The notes: generated from the letters alone by a model not told the origin. Positions 1 through 8,537 are shown, counted from the stretch's first letter. The stretch: 64,000 nt of DNA from Dehalococcoidia bacterium (GCA_035310145.1 DATGEL010000061.1:1-64000); one strand, 5' to 3'. Numbers and translations are program-made.

Positions 1-798
1 TCGGGCGGCGGCTGCCGCGCGCCGAACCGCCTGCTCGCCGACGCGGTGCAGTACGCCCGCGACCGCGGTGTATTGGTCGTCGCGCCGGCAGGCGACAGCG
101 ACCAGCCCTGTGTGGCCGATCCCGCCGCGGCGCCCGAAGCGCTGGCGGTTGGTGGCTACCAGCTTCCCGCGCGCACGCGGCTGCGTGTGGGCCGCGGCCG
201 CACGGCGGCTAACTGGGGCGCGGAGATCACGGTCGCCGCGCCCGCGCTCGACCTGGCGAGCACGATCCCGTTGCAGCCCGGCCGCACGCCGCCCGATGAC
301 CGTTACGCCACGAGCTACGGCACGGCCTTCGCCGCGGGCCTCGTGGGCGGCGCGGCGGCGCTGCTGCTCTCGCAGAACCCGTTGCTCACGCCCGACTGGC
401 TCACGCAGTTGCTGGCGCTTGGCGCGCGGCCGCTGGCGGATGGCAGCACGCCCGGTTGGGCCGGTGCGGGCGCGATCGACATCGCCGCGTCGTTGCGGCT
501 CGTGCCCGCGGGCTTCGCCGGCGCCGTGACGATTGAGGGCGAGCCGGCGCCGGACGGCACGCTGATTGAGGCATATGTTAACGGCGCGCTCTGCGCCTCT
601 ACCGCCAGCTTCACCGAGAACGGCCGCGCCTCGTATGCTCTACTCGTGCCCGCGGCGGCGATGCAGGCCGGCTGCGGCAGCGCTGGCGTCGCCGTCGAGC
701 TGCGCGTCAACGGCGCCGCGGCCGCGCAGACGGTCTGGAACGCGGCAGCGAATGCCCTGGACCTGGACGGCGCCGCAGCGGCCACCAGCACGCCGTGA
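1..798 (+). CDS. Subtilisin-like (S8) protein, C-terminal part, probably catalytically dead
   Basis: The reading frame is open from the first base, so the N-terminus lies outside the window; 265 residues are visible. The fold is that of the C-terminal half of an S8 peptidase: a VVAPAG strand, then SYGTAFAAGLVGGAAALL, which corresponds to the usual GTSxAAPxVAGxAALL. The catalytic Ser of GTS is Ala here, and the oxyanion-hole Asn of the AGN motif is Asp (APAGDSD). After the peptidase core, from about residue 175, comes a beta-rich tail (VTIEGEPAPDGTLIEAYVNG) like domains found at the ends of many Chloroflexota secreted proteins. It ends at a TGA 79 bases before the cyclophilin start. Compare the active-looking paralogue at 22342-24165. 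Family assignment is secure; loss of activity is inferred from the two substitutions. Confidence 0.8.
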   Translation, partial: SGGGCRAPNRLLADAVQYARDRGVLVVAPAGDSDQPCVADPAAAPEALAVGGYQLPARTRLRVGRGRTAANWGAEITVAAPALDLASTIPLQPGRTPPDDRYATSYGTAFAAGLVGGAAALLLSQNPLLTPDWLTQLLALGARPLADGSTPGWAGAGAIDIAASLRLVPAGFAGAVTIEGEPAPDGTLIEAYVNGALCASTASFTENGRASYALLVPAAAMQAGCGSAGVAVELRVNGAAAAQTVWNAAANALDLDGAAAATSTP

Positions 799-877
799 GG
801 CGCGGCCCTCGCGCGTGGCGCCGGCGCGGTCCCGACGCGAGCGAAGCGAGAACCATGGGGCGGCCAAGGGGGATGGG

Positions 878-1603
878 GTGAGGGTGAAGTCGTGGTGCGC
901 GTGCGGCGCCGCGCTGCTTGCGGCGCTGCTGCTCGCGGGCACGGCGTGCGGCTCGAACAACAACGGCAACAAGAAGGCGGCCGGCGGGCCGGGTACACCC
1001 GCTCCCACGCCCGTCGCCTCCGGTGCACGCACGGGCGGCATTATCAGGTTCGACAAGGCGCCGCCGTTCACGATCGACCCGAACAAGGGCTACGTGGCCA
1101 CGATCAAGTTCGCCAAGGGCGACGTCGTTGTCGAGCTGAACGCGAAGGCGGCGCCGCTCACCGTCAACAACTTCGTGTTTCTCGCCCGCCAGCACTTCTA
1201 CGACGGCACCACCTGCCACCGCGTGATCCCGAACTTCGTGGCGCAGTGCGGCGACCCGCTGGGCACGGGCGGCGGCGGACCCGGCTACACCATTCCCGAC
1301 GAGAAGAGCCCGCTGCTGCACGATGTTGGCGCGATCGCGATGGCCAAGACCAACGATCCCAACTCGGCCGGCAGCCAGTTCTACATCACGATGGCGCCGC
1401 AGCCCTCGCTCGACGGCCACTACACCGTCTTCGGCCAGGTGATCTCCGGGCAGGACGTGGTGACGAAGCTCACGCCGCGCGATCCTGCCACCAACCCGGC
1501 CGCGCCGGCCGGCGACCGCATCATCAGCATCACGATCCAGGAGACGGACCAGACCCCGACGCCGTTCGTCGCCCCCGCAGCCTCGCCGAAGCCTACGCCT
1601 TGA
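878..1603 (+). CDS. Cyclophilin-type peptidyl-prolyl isomerase, lipoprotein
   Basis: This 241-residue protein should catalyse cis-trans isomerisation of prolyl bonds outside the cytoplasmic membrane. The GTG at 878 follows a purine-rich AAGGGGGA and gives a classic export signal: MRVKSW, a Leu/Ala core, then AGTACGS, a lipobox-like end. A longer frame upstream lacks coding character. The cyclophilin core runs from about residue 70 to 225. Visible hallmarks are TTCHRVIPNFVAQCGD (active-site Arg and Phe), GTGGGGPGYTIPDE, and AGSQFYITMAPQPSLDGHYTVFGQV. A short Asn/Lys and Pro/Thr-rich linker separates the lipid anchor from the domain. It lies between the S8-like protein and a TolB-like lipoprotein, both probably extracytoplasmic. 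Family certain; exact start fairly sure. Confidence 0.92.
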   Translation: MRVKSWCACGAALLAALLLAGTACGSNNNGNKKAAGGPGTPAPTPVASGARTGGIIRFDKAPPFTIDPNKGYVATIKFAKGDVVVELNAKAAPLTVNNFVFLARQHFYDGTTCHRVIPNFVAQCGDPLGTGGGGPGYTIPDEKSPLLHDVGAIAMAKTNDPNSAGSQFYITMAPQPSLDGHYTVFGQVISGQDVVTKLTPRDPATNPAAPAGDRIISITIQETDQTPTPFVAPAASPKPTP

Positions 1604-1655
1604 GGCGAGCGACGCGAGAGAGGTGCGGCAGGCACGCAGCGCGGGATCGCGGCCG

Positions 1656-3317
1656 ATGACAAGGAGTGAACACGGCGCAGGCAGAGCCGAGCGACGGCGT
1701 GCCCACGCCGCGCCCGTCCCGCGGCTGTTGAGTCTGCTGGCGGTGCTGCTGCTGGCAGTCGCCTGCACCGGCGGCAAATCCGCCTCGGCGCCCAGCAGCG
1801 TGGCCACGCCGGCGGCCGCGGCCGCGGCGCCGGCTCGCGGCAGAACGCCCGAAGGCGGCGCCTCCGTGCCGGCCGGCCCGACCACGGCGGTCACGCCGGC
1901 CCCGGCGGCCGCCTTCAGCGGAACCGCAGCCGTCCCGGCGACCGCGACGCCGACGCCGGCGCCGCGCCCGCTCGTGCCGGAGGCCACGCCGCCGGCGAAG
2001 ATCGAGGCGGGAACCTGGGGCGAGGTGAACACGCTGGGTGGCTGCCTCAAAGTGCGACTCTCTTTCGAGCAGGACTCGCAGGCGATCGACTGCCTTCCCT
2101 ACCGGCTGCTGGTCTTCGTCGACAGCGTGCAGACGGTGCAGGGGCAGGAGGTGGTGCATCTCGCCGGACGCGGCTACACCTATCCCGAAGGACTGACACC
2201 GCTGCAAAACCCCGCCGAGACGTTCGTCGACTTCGCCGCCCGGCCGCACGACCTGGGCACCGTCGCCTACACGGCGCCCGACGGCAACGTCTGGACGATT
2301 GCGGGCGACGGCTCCGGCGCGCGGCAGATCACCGGCGCCGGCGGCGACCAGAACGCCGGCGTCTACTATTCCGGCCTCGCCTGGTCGCACGATGGCAGAG
2401 AGCTGCTGCTCAGCGCGGACACGGACTCCGGCCGCCTGCTCCAGGTCTACGACGCGAAGAACGGCCTGCACACCGTCTCGGCGCCGGGGAGCGCGAGCGG
2501 CGGCTACCCGGGCGCCGCCTCGTGGTCGTCCGATTCTTTCCACCTGCTTGTGGCCGACTATGACCTGCCGGGCAACGCCTGCGAGCGCGACTTCAACAGG
2601 TACGCGCTGCAACTGGTAGACCGCTCCAACAACCAGGCAACGGATCTCTACAGCGGCACGGTGCAGGGCTTCGTCGCCGGTATCGCGCCCTCGCCGGACG
2701 GCCGCTACATCGCCCTGTTGCTTGGCGCCGCCTGCGACTCGGTTTCCTTCGACCTCTGTTTGCTCTCGCTGCAGGCCGACCCGGCCTACGCGGTGAAGGC
2801 GGGGCAACTGCGCTGCCCGCGCGGCGCGAAGGCGGGCAGTGTCGCCTGGTCGCCGGACAGCAAGCAGCTCGCCTTCACCAGCCGCCTGCAAGGGCGCGAC
2901 GACGAGTCACAGCTCTCCGTCGGCCTGCCGATGAATGTGCTTGAGCCGCACAGCGCCACGTATTACCCGCTTGCCTGGCCGTTGCGCATCGATCGGAACA
3001 TCATCGGCGCCGTCTACGAGCCGGACAGCCGCACGCTGCGCATCGAGGAGGAGGTGCCGCGCGGCCTCGCCGATATCGAGCTGCCGGACCGCATCATCCG
3101 CCGCATCACCTCGGACGGCTCGCGCGCGGCGATCACGGAGGCGGCGGGCGACCGTCTGCTGGATCTGCGGCCGCTGCTGGCGCCGGCGACCGTGCACGGC
3201 GAATACGCGCTGGCCAGCGGCGCCACCGGGGCGCTGTGGGTGATCCAACTCGGCCAGCAGGACGCCCGCTGGCAGCTCACCGACGTGGCGGCCGGCGTCT
3301 ATGCCTGGAACCAGTGA
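1656..3317 (+). CDS. TolB/PD40-like beta-propeller lipoprotein
   Basis: The 553-residue product has an N-terminal basic stretch, a hydrophobic core and AVACTGG, a lipobox-like end, then a long Ala/Pro/Thr-rich linker to about residue 125. The rest is a WD40-like propeller of the PD40/TolB type. Blade signatures SGLAWSHDGRELLLS, ASWSSDSFHLLVADY, IAPSPDGRYIALLL and VAWSPDSKQLAFTS are visible, each the usual Ser-Pro-Asp-Gly turn. Such proteins are generally surface-anchored binding scaffolds; no enzymatic motif is seen. The ATG at 1656 is chosen because it begins the signal peptide; a GTG at 1623 is in frame. Specific function unknown. Confidence 0.75.
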   Translation: MTRSEHGAGRAERRRAHAAPVPRLLSLLAVLLLAVACTGGKSASAPSSVATPAAAAAAPARGRTPEGGASVPAGPTTAVTPAPAAAFSGTAAVPATATPTPAPRPLVPEATPPAKIEAGTWGEVNTLGGCLKVRLSFEQDSQAIDCLPYRLLVFVDSVQTVQGQEVVHLAGRGYTYPEGLTPLQNPAETFVDFAARPHDLGTVAYTAPDGNVWTIAGDGSGARQITGAGGDQNAGVYYSGLAWSHDGRELLLSADTDSGRLLQVYDAKNGLHTVSAPGSASGGYPGAASWSSDSFHLLVADYDLPGNACERDFNRYALQLVDRSNNQATDLYSGTVQGFVAGIAPSPDGRYIALLLGAACDSVSFDLCLLSLQADPAYAVKAGQLRCPRGAKAGSVAWSPDSKQLAFTSRLQGRDDESQLSVGLPMNVLEPHSATYYPLAWPLRIDRNIIGAVYEPDSRTLRIEEEVPRGLADIELPDRIIRRITSDGSRAAITEAAGDRLLDLRPLLAPATVHGEYALASGATGALWVIQLGQQDARWQLTDVAAGVYAWNQ

Positions 3318-3323
3318 CGCACG

Positions 3324-3584
3324 TTGACTGCACTGCTCGCGCTCACCGTGCTCGCCTCGCTGGCGGTGGCCTGCGCCACGCTGCTTGTGGATCTGCGCCG
3401 TGTGCGCAGCGGGGCGGTCCGCCCGCTGACCCGGCGTGCGCTCGGCACGGCGCAGGCGGCCACGGGCCTGCTCTGGCTCGTCTACGGCGACCTGGCGCTG
3501 GCCGGCGCCGGCGGGGCGCGCGGCTGGTTCGCCATTGCCATCGGCGCCCTGTTCGTGCTGCAAGGCGTGCGGCGGCTGAAGTGA
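3324..3584 (+). CDS. Small integral membrane protein, unknown function
   Basis: An 86-residue protein begins with TTG six bases after the preceding stop. It has two to three hydrophobic segments: residues 1-22, about 45-60 and about 66-80, separated by a basic loop (DLRRVRSGAVRPLTRRA) and ending in a basic tail (VRRLK). No family is recognised. The tight spacing to the propeller lipoprotein and to the MOSC gene downstream suggests cotranscription. The start codon is uncertain; the hydrophobic pattern supports it being real. Confidence 0.6.
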   Translation: MTALLALTVLASLAVACATLLVDLRRVRSGAVRPLTRRALGTAQAATGLLWLVYGDLALAGAGGARGWFAIAIGALFVLQGVRRLK

Positions 3585-3622
3585 CTGCCGCACCGCCGAA
3601 GTCATCCGGCTACACTGAACGC

Positions 3623-4132
3623 ATGACAGCAGCGCAAGCCGTCGTCGGCCACGTCGCCGCGCTCTACACCGCCGGAAGTGCCGGCGCGCCGATGCAGCGC
3701 CACCGGCAGATCGAGCTGATCACCGGCGTCGGCGTCGCCGGCGACCGCTACGCGCTGGGCACGGGCTACTGGAGCGATCCGCGCTGGCCCGACCAGGAGC
3801 TGACGCTGCTGATGGCCGAGACGGCTACGGCTCTCGGCCTGGACCCGGCCAGCCTGCGCCGCAATATCGTCACCCGCGGCGTGGACCTGGACGCGCTGAT
3901 CGGTGTGACGTTCCAGATCGGGGAGGCCACGCTGCTTGGCGTGCGCCGCTGCGATCCCTGCCGCTACATCGAACGGTTCACGCGCTCCGGCGCCATGCGC
4001 GAGCTGGCCACCCGCGGCGGCCTGCGGGCGCACATTGTGACCGGCGGCCGTGTGCACGTTGGCGATCGGCCGCAGACGCTGCAGGCGCATCAAGCCGTTG
4101 AGCGCGTTGTCTCGCCCAGCCCCATCAGTTAG
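3623..4132 (+). CDS. MOSC domain-containing protein
   Basis: MOSC domains (molybdenum cofactor sulfurase C-terminal) handle sulfur or bind molybdopterin-type groups. This 169-residue stand-alone MOSC protein has the expected pattern: an N-terminal GDRYALGTGYW, then LTLLMAETATAL, the NIVTRGVDL box and the conserved cysteine segment RRCDPCRYIERF, where the first or second Cys is the candidate sulfur carrier. The ATG at 3623 begins the domain directly; a longer upstream frame is not supported. It converges with the toxin-antitoxin remnant that follows. Family assignment is firm, substrate unknown. Confidence 0.88.
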   Translation: MTAAQAVVGHVAALYTAGSAGAPMQRHRQIELITGVGVAGDRYALGTGYWSDPRWPDQELTLLMAETATALGLDPASLRRNIVTRGVDLDALIGVTFQIGEATLLGVRRCDPCRYIERFTRSGAMRELATRGGLRAHIVTGGRVHVGDRPQTLQAHQAVERVVSPSPIS

Positions 4133-4156
4133 TGACCGGCGTGCTCGTCATCATCG
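4133..4156 (-). pseudogene. Remnant of a third DUF433 start
   Basis: Reading leftward from 4156, ATG ATG ACG AGC ACG CCG GTC reproduces the first codons of the two intact DUF433 genes (MTTSTPV) and then stops. The bases just before it also resemble the toxin/antitoxin junctions at about 4625-4660 and 5300-5330. This looks like the broken edge of another copy of the tandem module, now abutting the MOSC gene. Confidence 0.5.
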
Positions 4157-4158
4157 TT

Positions 4159-4326
4159 TCACTGCCAGATGACTCGACTGCGTTCCGTCGCAAAGTGAAG
4201 CTGCTCGGCATCCTTCCAGTGCCGTGTTCCCGCCTCGGCGACGGTGAGCACATCGGCGCCGCGCGCTCGTAGCGCCGCGACCAGCGCGCCCTGCATGCTG
4301 TCTTCGTCGAAGTAGAGCGAAAACAC
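4159..4326 (-). pseudogene. Truncated DUF5615 (PIN-like) toxin
   Basis: A GTG at 4326, seven bases after the DUF433 stop, opens a 55-residue frame starting VFSLYFDEDSMQGALVAALR. This matches the first half of the intact DUF5615 protein at 4646-5002 (MFPLYVDEDSMDRGLVAALR) through DAEQLHFATERSRVIW, then hits a TGA. The conserved central and C-terminal parts, including the N.PDFARLH segment, are missing. The acidic residues at the N-terminus survive but the fold cannot be complete, so it is called a pseudogene. It is the decayed partner of the DUF433 gene just upstream. Confidence 0.7.
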
Positions 4327-4332
4327 GCGCCA

Positions 4333-4641
4333 CTACACGTTCTCGTGGCCCCAGCCATGCGGATGGCGGGCGGCGAGTTCGTCGTAGAGCGCCTCGTCGG
4401 CCGCAAAGTCTGCGTCGATGCGGGCGCGGTTAGCGAGGTAGTACGTGATGGCCGCGTAGAACAGCGTGAGATCGAGATCGGGAAACTCCGTCTGAATCTG
4501 CTCTGCACTCATCCCCTGGTTGTATAGGTCTGCTACGGCGTGCACGGTCATGCCGGTGCCGGCGAGGCAAGCGCAGCCCGAATGCAGCTCGGGGTCGGAG
4601 TGAATCAGGGTGCCGATATCCACTGGTGTGCTCGTCGTCAT
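4333..4641 (-). CDS. DUF433 family protein, putative antitoxin (copy 1)
   Basis: The 102-residue protein belongs to DUF433, small helix-turn-helix-like proteins usually encoded just before a DUF5615 PIN-like partner and thought to be the antitoxin and autoregulator. Family features seen are IHSDPELHSG, the CLAGTGMTVHAVADLY box and DLTLFYAAITYYLANRARID. It is nearly identical to copy 2 (5007-5315), with changes concentrated in the middle and end. Its own downstream toxin is truncated, whereas the intact toxin gene ends only four bases before its ATG. Antitoxin role is inferred from family and context. Confidence 0.8.
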   Translation of the reverse strand: MTTSTPVDIGTLIHSDPELHSGCACLAGTGMTVHAVADLYNQGMSAEQIQTEFPDLDLTLFYAAITYYLANRARIDADFAADEALYDELAARHPHGWGHENV

Positions 4642-4645
4642 CGCT

Positions 4646-5002
4646 TCACCGCCAGTTGCTCAGGAACTCCAGCTTGTCGGCCACCTCTTCCGCACTCCTC
4701 GCGGTCAGGATGGCCATGAGCCCGCGCAGTTGTTCGCCAACGGACCAGCTCTGATCGGTGAGCAAGATAATCCCGCCATGGTGCTCTCCCCGCGCCAGGA
4801 GTTGGTGGTGCAGGCGAGCAAAGTCGGGCACGTTCGCTGAATACAGGGCGCGGCCGGCAGCCGTCGCGAAGGCCAGCTGGCTTGCATCGGTGCGTCCGCG
4901 CGTGTTCGCCTCCTGTACCGTGACAACGTCCACATCCTGTCGGCGCAATGCCGCGACCAGCCCGCGGTCCATGCTGTCTTCATCCACATATAGTGGGAAC
5001 AC
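4646..5002 (-). CDS. DUF5615 PIN-like protein, putative toxin
   Basis: The 118-residue protein begins with GTG four bases after the stop of DUF433 copy 2. DUF5615 proteins have a PIN-like nuclease fold; the N-terminal YVDEDSMDRGLVAALR with its two adjacent acidic residues, the central ALYSANVPDFARLH and the C-terminal GGIILLTDQ are the family landmarks. By analogy with VapC it would cut RNA, and the adjacent DUF433 would neutralise it. It is the only full-length toxin of the duplicated locus. Family firm; activity inferred. Confidence 0.8.
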   Translation of the reverse strand: MFPLYVDEDSMDRGLVAALRRQDVDVVTVQEANTRGRTDASQLAFATAAGRALYSANVPDFARLHHQLLARGEHHGGIILLTDQSWSVGEQLRGLMAILTARSAEEVADKLEFLSNWR

Positions 5003-5006
5003 GCGG

Positions 5007-5315
5007 CTATATATCCTCGCGGCCCCAGCCGTTAGGGTAGCGCGCCGCGAGTTCCTCCCCCAGCGCCTGGTCGGCGGCCAGCTCGGCGTCGATGCGAGCG
5101 CGGTTCGCCAGGTAGTAGGTGATCGCGGCGTAGAAGAGGGTGAGGTCGAGATCCGGGATCGAGTCCTGGATCTCTTCCGCGCTCATGCCCCGCTTGTAGC
5201 GCGCGGCGACAGCGTGCACGGTCATGCCGGTGCCGGCGAGGCAAGGGCGGCCCGAATGCAGCTCGGGGTCGGAGTGAATCAGGGTGCCGATATCCACCGG
5301 TGTGCTCGTCGTCAT
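5007..5315 (-). CDS. DUF433 family protein, putative antitoxin (copy 2)
   Basis: The 102-residue protein starts at the ATG at 5315 and is the first gene of the locus in transcription order. It shares the first 30 or so residues almost exactly with copy 1 (IHSDPELHSG, CLAGTGMTVHAVA) and the DLTLFYAAITYYLANRARID segment, but differs at GRP for GCA and at KRGMSAEEIQDSIP. The DUF5615 gene follows directly, so this pair is the intact module. The upstream 118 bases before pnp hold the presumed promoter, but no clear hexamers stand out. Confidence 0.8.
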   Translation of the reverse strand: MTTSTPVDIGTLIHSDPELHSGRPCLAGTGMTVHAVAARYKRGMSAEEIQDSIPDLDLTLFYAAITYYLANRARIDAELAADQALGEELAARYPNGWGREDI

Positions 5316-5378
5316 CGCTTCACCGCCTGAGGTACGTTCCCACCCATTGTCGCATGCGGTGCGAGCCGCAGATGCGGA

Positions 5379-5409
5379 CCGGCGGGCCAGCACAACGCCG
5401 ACCCGCCGG
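5379..5409 (-). terminator. Hairpin downstream of pnp
   Basis: CCGGCGGG at 5379-5386 and CCCGCCGG at 5402-5409 are perfect 8-base inverted arms with a 15-base loop, 25 bases beyond the pnp stop. No T-run follows on the minus strand, so it may be a transcript-end stabiliser rather than an intrinsic terminator. Confidence 0.4.
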
Positions 5410-5433
5410 AATAGCTTCCATCCAAGGGACGGG

Positions 5434-7713
5434 TTAGCGCCGGCGCGGGCCGCCGCCGCTACCGCCGCCGGGACCGCCCGGGCCGCGCCGCGGCGGGCCG
5501 CCGCCGGGTCCGCCGGGGCCGCGCCCACCGAAGCCGCCGGGTCGGCCACCGCCCGGCCGTGGGCCGCGGCCGCCCATCAACGAGCCGCCGCGCCGGCCCT
5601 CCATGTCTTCGGCCATACCCTCGCCGGCGCCGTTGCGGTCGCCGCCTTCGAGCAGGGCGCGACGCGAGAGGTTGATGCGGCCCATGTGGTCGATCTCGCT
5701 GACCACGACCGTCACTTCGTCGCCGATGTTGACCGCGTCTTCCACGCGCTCCACGCGGTGGTCGGCCAGCTCGGAGATATGCACCAGGCCGTCTTTGTTC
5801 GGCAGGATCTCCACGAAGGCGCCGAACGGCATGATGCGCGTGACCTTGCCCGTGTAGACCTGGCCGACCTCGACCTCTTTGGTCAGCCCCTCGACCATCT
5901 GGATCGCCTTGCGGGCGCCCTCTTCGTTGGCCGAGCCGATGAAGACCGTGCCGTCGTCCTCGATGTCGATCGTGGCCTTGGTCGCATCGATGATCGAGCG
6001 GATCGTCTTGCCGCCGGGGCCGATCACCGCGCCGATCTTCTCCGGGTTGATGTGGATCGTGTACATACGCGGCGCGTAGGGCGACATCTCTGCACGCGGC
6101 TCGGGAATCGTCTCCAGCATCGCGTTCATGATGACCATGCGGCCGTCTTTGGCCTGTGCCAGCGCCTTCTCCATGATCTCCGGCGTAATGCCCTTGACCT
6201 TGATATCCATCTGCAGCGCGGTGATGCCGTCTTTGGTGCCGGCGACCTTGAAGTCCATGTCGCCCAGGTGGTCTTCGATGCCGGCGATGTCGGTCAGCAC
6301 GGTGTACTTGCCGTCGTCGCGCATCACCAGGCCCATCGCCACGCCGGCCACAGGCTTCTTCAGGGGCACACCCGCGTCCATCAACGCCAGCGTGCTGCCG
6401 CAGACGCTGCCCATCGAGCTGCTGCCGTTTGAGCCGAGTGTCTCCGAGACGAGCCGCAACGTGTAGGGGAAATCTTCCACCGGGGGAATCACCGGCAACA
6501 GCGCCCGCTCGGCCAGGGCGCCGTGGCCGATCTCGCGGCGGCCGGGCGAGCCGATGCGCCGCACCTCGCCCACGGAGAAGGGCGGGAAGTTGTAGTGATG
6601 GATGTAGCGCTTGCTGTCTTCCGGGTTGAGGCTGTCGATCTTCTGCGCCTCGCCCACGCCGCCCAGGGTGGCGATCGTCAGGATTTGTGTTTCGCCGCGC
6701 TGGAAGAGGCCCGTGCCGTGCGTGCGCGGCAGAATGCCGACGGCGCAGCTGAGCGGGCGGATCTCGGTGAGGGCGCGGCCGTCGGGGCGGCGTGCCCCGT
6801 CGATGATCGCGTTGCGCACGCCGTCCTTGAGCATCGACTCGAACACGGCGTCCACCGCGTCCTTGTCGTACTGCTCGGCGAAGTGGGCGAGCACATCGGC
6901 CTTGACGCTGTGCTCCGCCTCGCGCTGCGCCTCCTTGGAGCTGCCGCCGAGCGCCGGACCGATCTTGTCGGCCAGGTACGCGCGCACGGCCTGGTCGACC
7001 TCCGGGTCGATCTTCTTGACCGCGACCTCCATCTTCGGCTTGCCGTTGCGGGCGATCAGCTCTTCCTGCACGGCGATGATCTGCTTGTTAACCGCGTCGC
7101 CGAAGCGGATCGCCGCCACCATGTCGTCTTCGGAGACCTCTTGCGAGCCGCACTCGACCATCATGATCGCGTCGCGCGTGCCGGCCACCACGAGGTCGAG
7201 ATCGCTCTTCTGCAGCTCGGCATAGGTCGGCAGGGCGATGAACTGGCCGTCCACGCGGCCGACGCGCACGCTGCTGACCGGTCCATCGAAGGGGATGTTG
7301 GAGATCATCAGCGCGGCCGAGGCGCCGATCGTGCCCAGCACATCAGGGTCGTTCTCCTGGTCGGCCGAGAGCACGGTGATGATCACCTGCACGTCGTTGC
7401 GGAAGCCCTTGGGGAAGAGCGGGCGGATCGGCCGGTCGGTGAGGCGGGCGGCGAGAATCGCCTCGGTGCCGGGTCGGCCCTCGCGGCGGAAGAAGCTGCC
7501 GGGGATCTTGCCGGCGGCATAGAGCCGCTCTTCGTAGTCCACGGTGAGGGGGAAGAAGTCGAGCGGGCGGGGTTCGGCGGTCGCCGTGGCGGTAACGAGC
7601 ACCACGGTGTCGCCGTAGCGCACGCTGACGGCGCCGCCGGCCTGCTGGGCCAGCGTCCCCGTCTCGATCAGCAGCGGGCGGCCATTAATCTGGGTTTCGA
7701 CGTAGTCTGCCAT
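5434..7713 (-). CDS. pnp: Polyribonucleotide nucleotidyltransferase (PNPase)
   Basis: The 759-residue enzyme degrades RNA 3' to 5' by phosphorolysis and can add nucleotides to 3' ends. It has two RNase PH-like domains ([21 protein letters not shown] and [11 protein letters not shown] in the first; [17 protein letters not shown] and [18 protein letters not shown] in the second, the phosphate-binding region), a KH domain at about 555-615 ([15 protein letters not shown]) and an S1 domain at about 620-690 ([20 protein letters not shown]). The last 65 residues are an unusually Gly/Arg-rich tail with repeated GGRGP and GGPG units, longer than in most homologues. It lies downstream of rpsO in the classic order. 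Identification is certain. Confidence 0.97.
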   Translation of the reverse strand: MADYVETQINGRPLLIETGTLAQQAGGAVSVRYGDTVVLVTATATAEPRPLDFFPLTVDYEERLYAAGKIPGSFFRREGRPGTEAILAARLTDRPIRPLFPKGFRNDVQVIITVLSADQENDPDVLGTIGASAALMISNIPFDGPVSSVRVGRVDGQFIALPTYAELQKSDLDLVVAGTRDAIMMVECGSQEVSEDDMVAAIRFGDAVNKQIIAVQEELIARNGKPKMEVAVKKIDPEVDQAVRAYLADKIGPALGGSSKEAQREAEHSVKADVLAHFAEQYDKDAVDAVFESMLKDGVRNAIIDGARRPDGRALTEIRPLSCAVGILPRTHGTGLFQRGETQILTIATLGGVGEAQKIDSLNPEDSKRYIHHYNFPPFSVGEVRRIGSPGRREIGHGALAERALLPVIPPVEDFPYTLRLVSETLGSNGSSSMGSVCGSTLALMDAGVPLKKPVAGVAMGLVMRDDGKYTVLTDIAGIEDHLGDMDFKVAGTKDGITALQMDIKVKGITPEIMEKALAQAKDGRMVIMNAMLETIPEPRAEMSPYAPRMYTIHINPEKIGAVIGPGGKTIRSIIDATKATIDIEDDGTVFIGSANEEGARKAIQMVEGLTKEVEVGQVYTGKVTRIMPFGAFVEILPNKDGLVHISELADHRVERVEDAVNIGDEVTVVVSEIDHMGRINLSRRALLEGGDRNGAGEGMAEDMEGRRGGSLMGGRGPRPGGGRPGGFGGRGPGGPGGGPPRRGPGGPGGGSGGGPRRR

Positions 7714-7889
7714 TGGTCCTTGTCTTTTCTATGTTCGCTCAACCGCGTCTTCGCGGGAGCATTGGCCCGTTGGGCCGTTCAGGTCTGGTCGCGGGCGCTG
7801 CAGCGGTCGCGGCCGGCGAAAGCCGCGCTCAAGCGCGCCAGTGCGCTGCGCTGGATGCGGGCCATTCAGCCCCGCTGCCCCGCGCATCG

Positions 7890-7967
7890 CTCTCCCCTTC
7901 CCCCAGGATTGGGGGCGAAGAGATGACCTGGGGGATGGGGGCCGGCCGGCGCAAGCGAAAGGCCCCC
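7890..7967. repeat. Palindromic intergenic repeat, between rpsO and pnp
   Basis: CTCTCCCCTTCCCCCAGGAT, TGGGGGCGAAGAG and a GGGGGATGGGGG tail match the repeat family seen at 10281, 10402, 29907, 41050 and 41153. Inside the same stretch GGGGGCC (7937-7943) pairs with GGCCCCC (7961-7967), giving rpsO mRNA a 3' hairpin. It separates rpsO from pnp, a place where many bacteria have an RNA processing site. Confidence 0.6.
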
Positions 7968-7971
7968 GCGC

Positions 7972-8238
7972 CTATTTGCGGAGGCCCAGCCGGCCGATGA
8001 CGGCGCGGTAGCGCTCGACGTCGCTCTTATTGAGATACGCGAGCGTGCGGCGGCGTTGACCGACGAGCTTGAGCAGGCCGCGGCGCGAGTGGTGGTCCTT
8101 CTTGTGCGTGCGCAGGTGGTCGGTCAGCTCGGTGATGCGCGCCGTCAGCAGGGCGACCTGGACTTCGGGCGAGCCGGTGTCCGTGTCGTGCACGCGGTAT
8201 GAGGAGATGATCTCCTCGCGTTTTTCCTTGGTTAGCAT
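7972..8238 (-). CDS. rpsO: 30S ribosomal protein S15
   Basis: The 88-residue protein is full length. Hallmarks are [46 protein letters not shown] and [15 protein letters not shown]15 binds the central domain of 16S rRNA early in 30S assembly. The ATG at 8238 follows AGAAAGG and is preferred over an in-frame extension upstream. The rpsO-pnp pairing is widely conserved, and S15 often represses its own translation; no specific operator was recognised here. Confidence 0.97.
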   Translation of the reverse strand: MLTKEKREEIISSYRVHDTDTGSPEVQVALLTARITELTDHLRTHKKDHHSRRGLLKLVGQRRRTLAYLNKSDVERYRAVIGRLGLRK

Positions 8239-8341
8239 GCGCCTTTCTTCTCTCTGGTGCCCGCTCTCGCAGTCGGGCGCGTCTTTCACGCTCTTTTGTA
8301 CGGCACCATGCTAACAGACGGCTTGCAGCCGGCACAACGGA

Positions 8342-8363
8342 GGGAATAGGGAATAGGGAATAG
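8342..8363. repeat. Short tandem repeat GGGAATA x3
   Basis: Three head-to-tail copies of GGGAATA lie just upstream of rpsO. No function is evident. Confidence 0.6.
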
Positions 8364-8452
8364 AGCGGCGGGCGTCGGAAGGACGTGAATGCTCCTTCCT
8401 CCGCGCACCGGAGGACCGATCGTCCATGCTTCAGGCTCCCCCGTCGCCGCTG

Positions 8453-8508
8453 CTCTCCCGTAGGCTCGTCTGGGGTAGCAAAGCCTCTGCCGTCCGTGTA
8501 CGGGAGAG
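8453..8508. repeat. Long-looped inverted repeat near the ccsB 3' end
   Basis: CTCTCCCGTA (8453-8462) and TACGGGAGAG (8499-8508) are perfect 10-base inverted arms with 36 bases between. The arms and the following GGGGATGAG resemble the palindromic repeat family, but the core differs. It lies 30 bases beyond the ccsB stop and could fold in that transcript. Confidence 0.5.
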
Positions 8509-8537
8509 AAGGGGATGAGCGTAGTGAGGGCCGCGCT

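Noticed and set aside
4135-4161. In-frame continuation of the truncated DUF5615 after the TGA
   Set aside because: Only eight codons follow before another stop, and the sequence fits better as the start of a further DUF433 copy.
8342-8363. Possible CRISPR-like repeats (GGGAATA)
   Set aside because: Unit of 7 bases without spacers; simple tandem repeat only. No CRISPR array or cas gene was seen in the window.
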